From assembly GCF_014926585.1 (NCBI RefSeq), contig NZ_CP045422.1, positions 186,001-250,000 of the forward strand: a stretch of 64,000 nt of DNA, in the 5' to 3' direction. This DNA is from Devosia beringensis (GTDB taxonomy: Bacteria; Pseudomonadota; Alphaproteobacteria; Rhizobiales; Devosiaceae). The notes beneath the pieces were generated by a model. That model saw nothing but the letters and a program-made list of their open reading frames with translations. It had not been told where the DNA came from and made no database searches. Position numbers and translations under genes: made by a program. The number at the start of each line of letters is the position of its first letter. Positions within the stretch are counted from its first letter, which is position 1. This document shows positions 62,483 to 64,000 of this stretch, one piece after another.

Positions 62483-63253
62483 GTGATTGAAACGCTGTTC
62501 CTGCTGCTGGCCGGCCTCATTGGCGGGGCGCTCAATTCGCTGGCCGGGGGTGGTTCGTTCATCGTGTTTCCGGCGCTGCTGCTGGTCGGCGTGCCGCCGG
62601 TGATGGCCAATGCCTCCAATACCTTTGCCGCCCTGCCCGGCTATGCCAGCGGCGCCTATGGCTATTGGCATGCCATGGGCAAGTACAAGCATCTGCTGGT
62701 GCTCTATGGCGCGGTGGCGGCGGTGTTCGGCTATATCGGGGCGGAGCTGCTGCTGGTGGTATCGGACGAACAGTTCGGGCTGGTCGTGCCCTGGCTGATG
62801 GGCTTTGCCGTGCTGTTGTTTGCCTTTGGCACAAAGCTCAATGGCTTTGTCGCGGCGCGCAGCGGCGGCGGGCGCGGCATGAAGCTGGTGGGCAGCGGGC
62901 TGCTTATGGCCTTCCTCGCGGCGGCCTGCGTCTATGGCGGGTTCTTCAATGCGGGCCTCGGCATATTGCTGCTGGCGTTTCTCGCCACGGCCGGGATGAC
63001 CGATATCCACGCCATGAACGGGCTCAAGCTCTATGTGTCGGCTGTGGTGGCGCTGGTGGCGGTGGCGCGGTTCGCGGTCAGCGGCTCGATCGACTGGTAT
63101 CACGGCTCGATCGCCCTGGTGGGCGTGGTGGTCGGCGGCTATCTCGCCGCGCGCAATGCGCACCACATCCCGACGCTGTGGATCCGGGTGGCGGTGATCG
63201 TCTATGGCGTGTTCATGACCGGGTATTTCTTCTGGGGCGCCTATCTGGCTTAG
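62483..63253 (+). CDS. TSUP-family (TauE/SafE) permease
   Basis: The 256-residue integral membrane protein has about eight helices. The repeat signature GGALNSLAGGGSFIVFPALLLVGVPPVMANASNTFAALPGY is typical of TauE/SafE (DUF81), thought to export sulfite, sulfoacetate or related anions; the substrate is unknown. GTG at 62483 with GAGGAG six bases upstream; the longer frame starts in the palindromic repeat. Confidence 0.92.
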   Translation: MIETLFLLLAGLIGGALNSLAGGGSFIVFPALLLVGVPPVMANASNTFAALPGYASGAYGYWHAMGKYKHLLVLYGAVAAVFGYIGAELLLVVSDEQFGLVVPWLMGFAVLLFAFGTKLNGFVAARSGGGRGMKLVGSGLLMAFLAAACVYGGFFNAGLGILLLAFLATAGMTDIHAMNGLKLYVSAVVALVAVARFAVSGSIDWYHGSIALVGVVVGGYLAARNAHHIPTLWIRVAVIVYGVFMTGYFFWGAYLA

Positions 63254-63321
63254 GGCCACGATGGGGCAGATCCCCCCACCCTGCTCGATCACGGACTTGG
63301 CGAGCGCCAAGCCCTATCTCG

Positions 63322-63346
63322 CTTCCCTCCCCACAAGGGGGAGGGA
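63322..63346. repeat. Single-arm G-rich palindrome
   Basis: TTCCCTCCCC and GGGGAGGGAA around ACAAG, with CCCCCCACCCTGC 50 bases to the left. It resembles one arm of the composite repeats at 11409 and 13515, with a different core, in the gap between convergent genes (63254-63437). Confidence 0.55.
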
Positions 63347-63437
63347 AAGCTCAGGACATCTGGACAGCACGCAGCCATTGTAAAGCCCTCGGGTCAAGCC
63401 CGAGGGTGACGGGCGATGGGTGGCACGGCCGCCTGCC

Positions 63438-64000
63438 CTAGTGCATCTCCGCCGGCCGGAGCCAGACGGCGGTATCGTGATAGACGGTGCCGCCAAAGGG
63501 GGGCGCCGGGGTGGCGCTGGTGAGGGTGTTGATGCCCCTGCCGGTGCGATGGGAGCGGTTCTTGTGCAGGCCTTCGGCGATCAGCACACCCGTAGGCAGG
63601 CCGGGACGGATGCGGGCGGTGAGATCAACGCTACCGCGGTGGTTACCCACGGTGACGAACTGGCCATCAATGATGCCGAGCCGCAGAGCATCCTCGGGAT
63701 GGATGAAGACGGAGGGCACGCCCTCACGCTTCTGGCTGCCCGGGGTTTCGTTGAAGGTTGAATTGAGGAAGCCGCGCGCCGGGCTGGTGGCAAGGCGGAA
63801 CGGGTGTTCCGGCGTGGCGGCCTCGGTAATGGCCCAATGGTCGGCAAAGCGCGGCATGTCGGCGGGATCGCAGGCCCATTGATAGCCCTTCTTGGCCGCG
63901 GTTCCGGCCCAGTTGGGGGCGAAGCGGAAGCGCTTGTCGGGCCAGGCGAAACCATCGGCAAACCGGGCCACCGCATCGGGGCGTTCGCGATCGACAAAGC
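63438..64000 (-). CDS. Molybdopterin-dependent oxidoreductase, C-terminal part (partial)
   Basis: The frame stays open to the right edge (FVDRERPDAVARFADGF). The visible 187 residues are the C-terminal molydopterin-dinucleotide-binding domain of DMSO-reductase-family enzymes: FRLATSPARGFLNSTFNETP, VFIHPEDALRLGIIDGQFVTVGNHRGSVDLTARIRPGLPTGVLIAEGLH. The substrate cannot be judged from this part. Confidence 0.88.
   Translation of the reverse strand, partial: FVDRERPDAVARFADGFAWPDKRFRFAPNWAGTAAKKGYQWACDPADMPRFADHWAITEAATPEHPFRLATSPARGFLNSTFNETPGSQKREGVPSVFIHPEDALRLGIIDGQFVTVGNHRGSVDLTARIRPGLPTGVLIAEGLHKNRSHRTGRGINTLTSATPAPPFGGTVYHDTAVWLRPAEMH

Overview
This window looks like chromosome from a high-GC alphaproteobacterium of the order Hyphomicrobiales (Rhizobiales). 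A Devosia-like organism is my best guess, but that is inference. The support is gene content and order: bamE next to a ubiquinol-cytochrome c chaperone, yceD-like DUF177, plsX, fabH, ihfA and merR; glyA-nrdR-ribD with nusB; rpoZ and rsh followed by pyrE, acpS, lepB, rnc, era, recO and parC; an LdtR/LdtP-type pair; the small families DUF6898 and DUF6163; and a magnesium-type HemB. Genes are packed tightly, with many ATGA/GTGA stop-start overlaps.

Layout. 1-5 kb: a partial sugar oxidoreductase/aldo-keto reductase fusion, a MOSC protein, an FAD/NAD(P)-binding protein and a methyltransferase. 5.2-6.4 kb: an FMN riboswitch in front of a RibN-like riboflavin transporter. 6.4-14.7 kb: a myo-inositol catabolic locus (iolR, iolC, iolD, iolE, a small membrane protein, iolB, and convergent idhA) with GGAA-N6-TTCC operators at its three promoters. 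14.8-24 kb: housekeeping genes for lipid synthesis, envelope assembly, riboflavin, NrdR and GlyA; glyA has a ZTP riboswitch. 24-30.6 kb: an L,D-transpeptidase and its MarR-type regulator, hemB, and assorted small genes. 30.6-42.7 kb: parC, recO, era, rnc, lepB, acpS, pyrE, rsh, rpoZ, a NYN protein, smpB and dapA. 42.9-49.2 kb: a degenerate alpha/beta hydrolase, an HHH membrane protein, a very long OmpA-family protein and a porin. 49.6-54.6 kb: an SDR with a duplicated tail, then an amino-sugar/peptidoglycan recycling locus (GntR regulator, NagB-II, NagA, divergent MurQ). 54.8-59.1 kb: DUF2934, a large catalase, and an MFS exporter with a divergent MerR regulator. 59.2-60.6 kb: a low-GC islet against tRNA-Ser(GCU). 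60.9-64 kb: a GST, a glyoxalase-superfamily protein, a TSUP permease and the 3' part of a molybdopterin oxidoreductase.

How genes work together. IolR probably represses itself, iolCDEB and idhA until inositol is present. A GntR factor probably links the nag genes to murQ through a repeated TGGTATT box. A MerR protein probably drives the exporter from a promoter with a 19-bp spacer. Riboflavin supply seems to lean on import, because the riboflavin synthase genes usually found between ribD and nusB are not here.

The most unusual signals are: (1) an 80-bp intergenic element in three copies whose stems vary while pairing is kept by compensatory changes, placed at gene 3' ends; (2) an orphan, synonymously diverged copy of the last 55 bp of an SDR gene on the far side of one of these elements; (3) an integrase remnant whose premature stop falls exactly where the catalytic tyrosine should be; and (4) an alpha/beta hydrolase lacking both the catalytic Ser and His. 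Reading frames and motifs were read by eye; no database search was possible.
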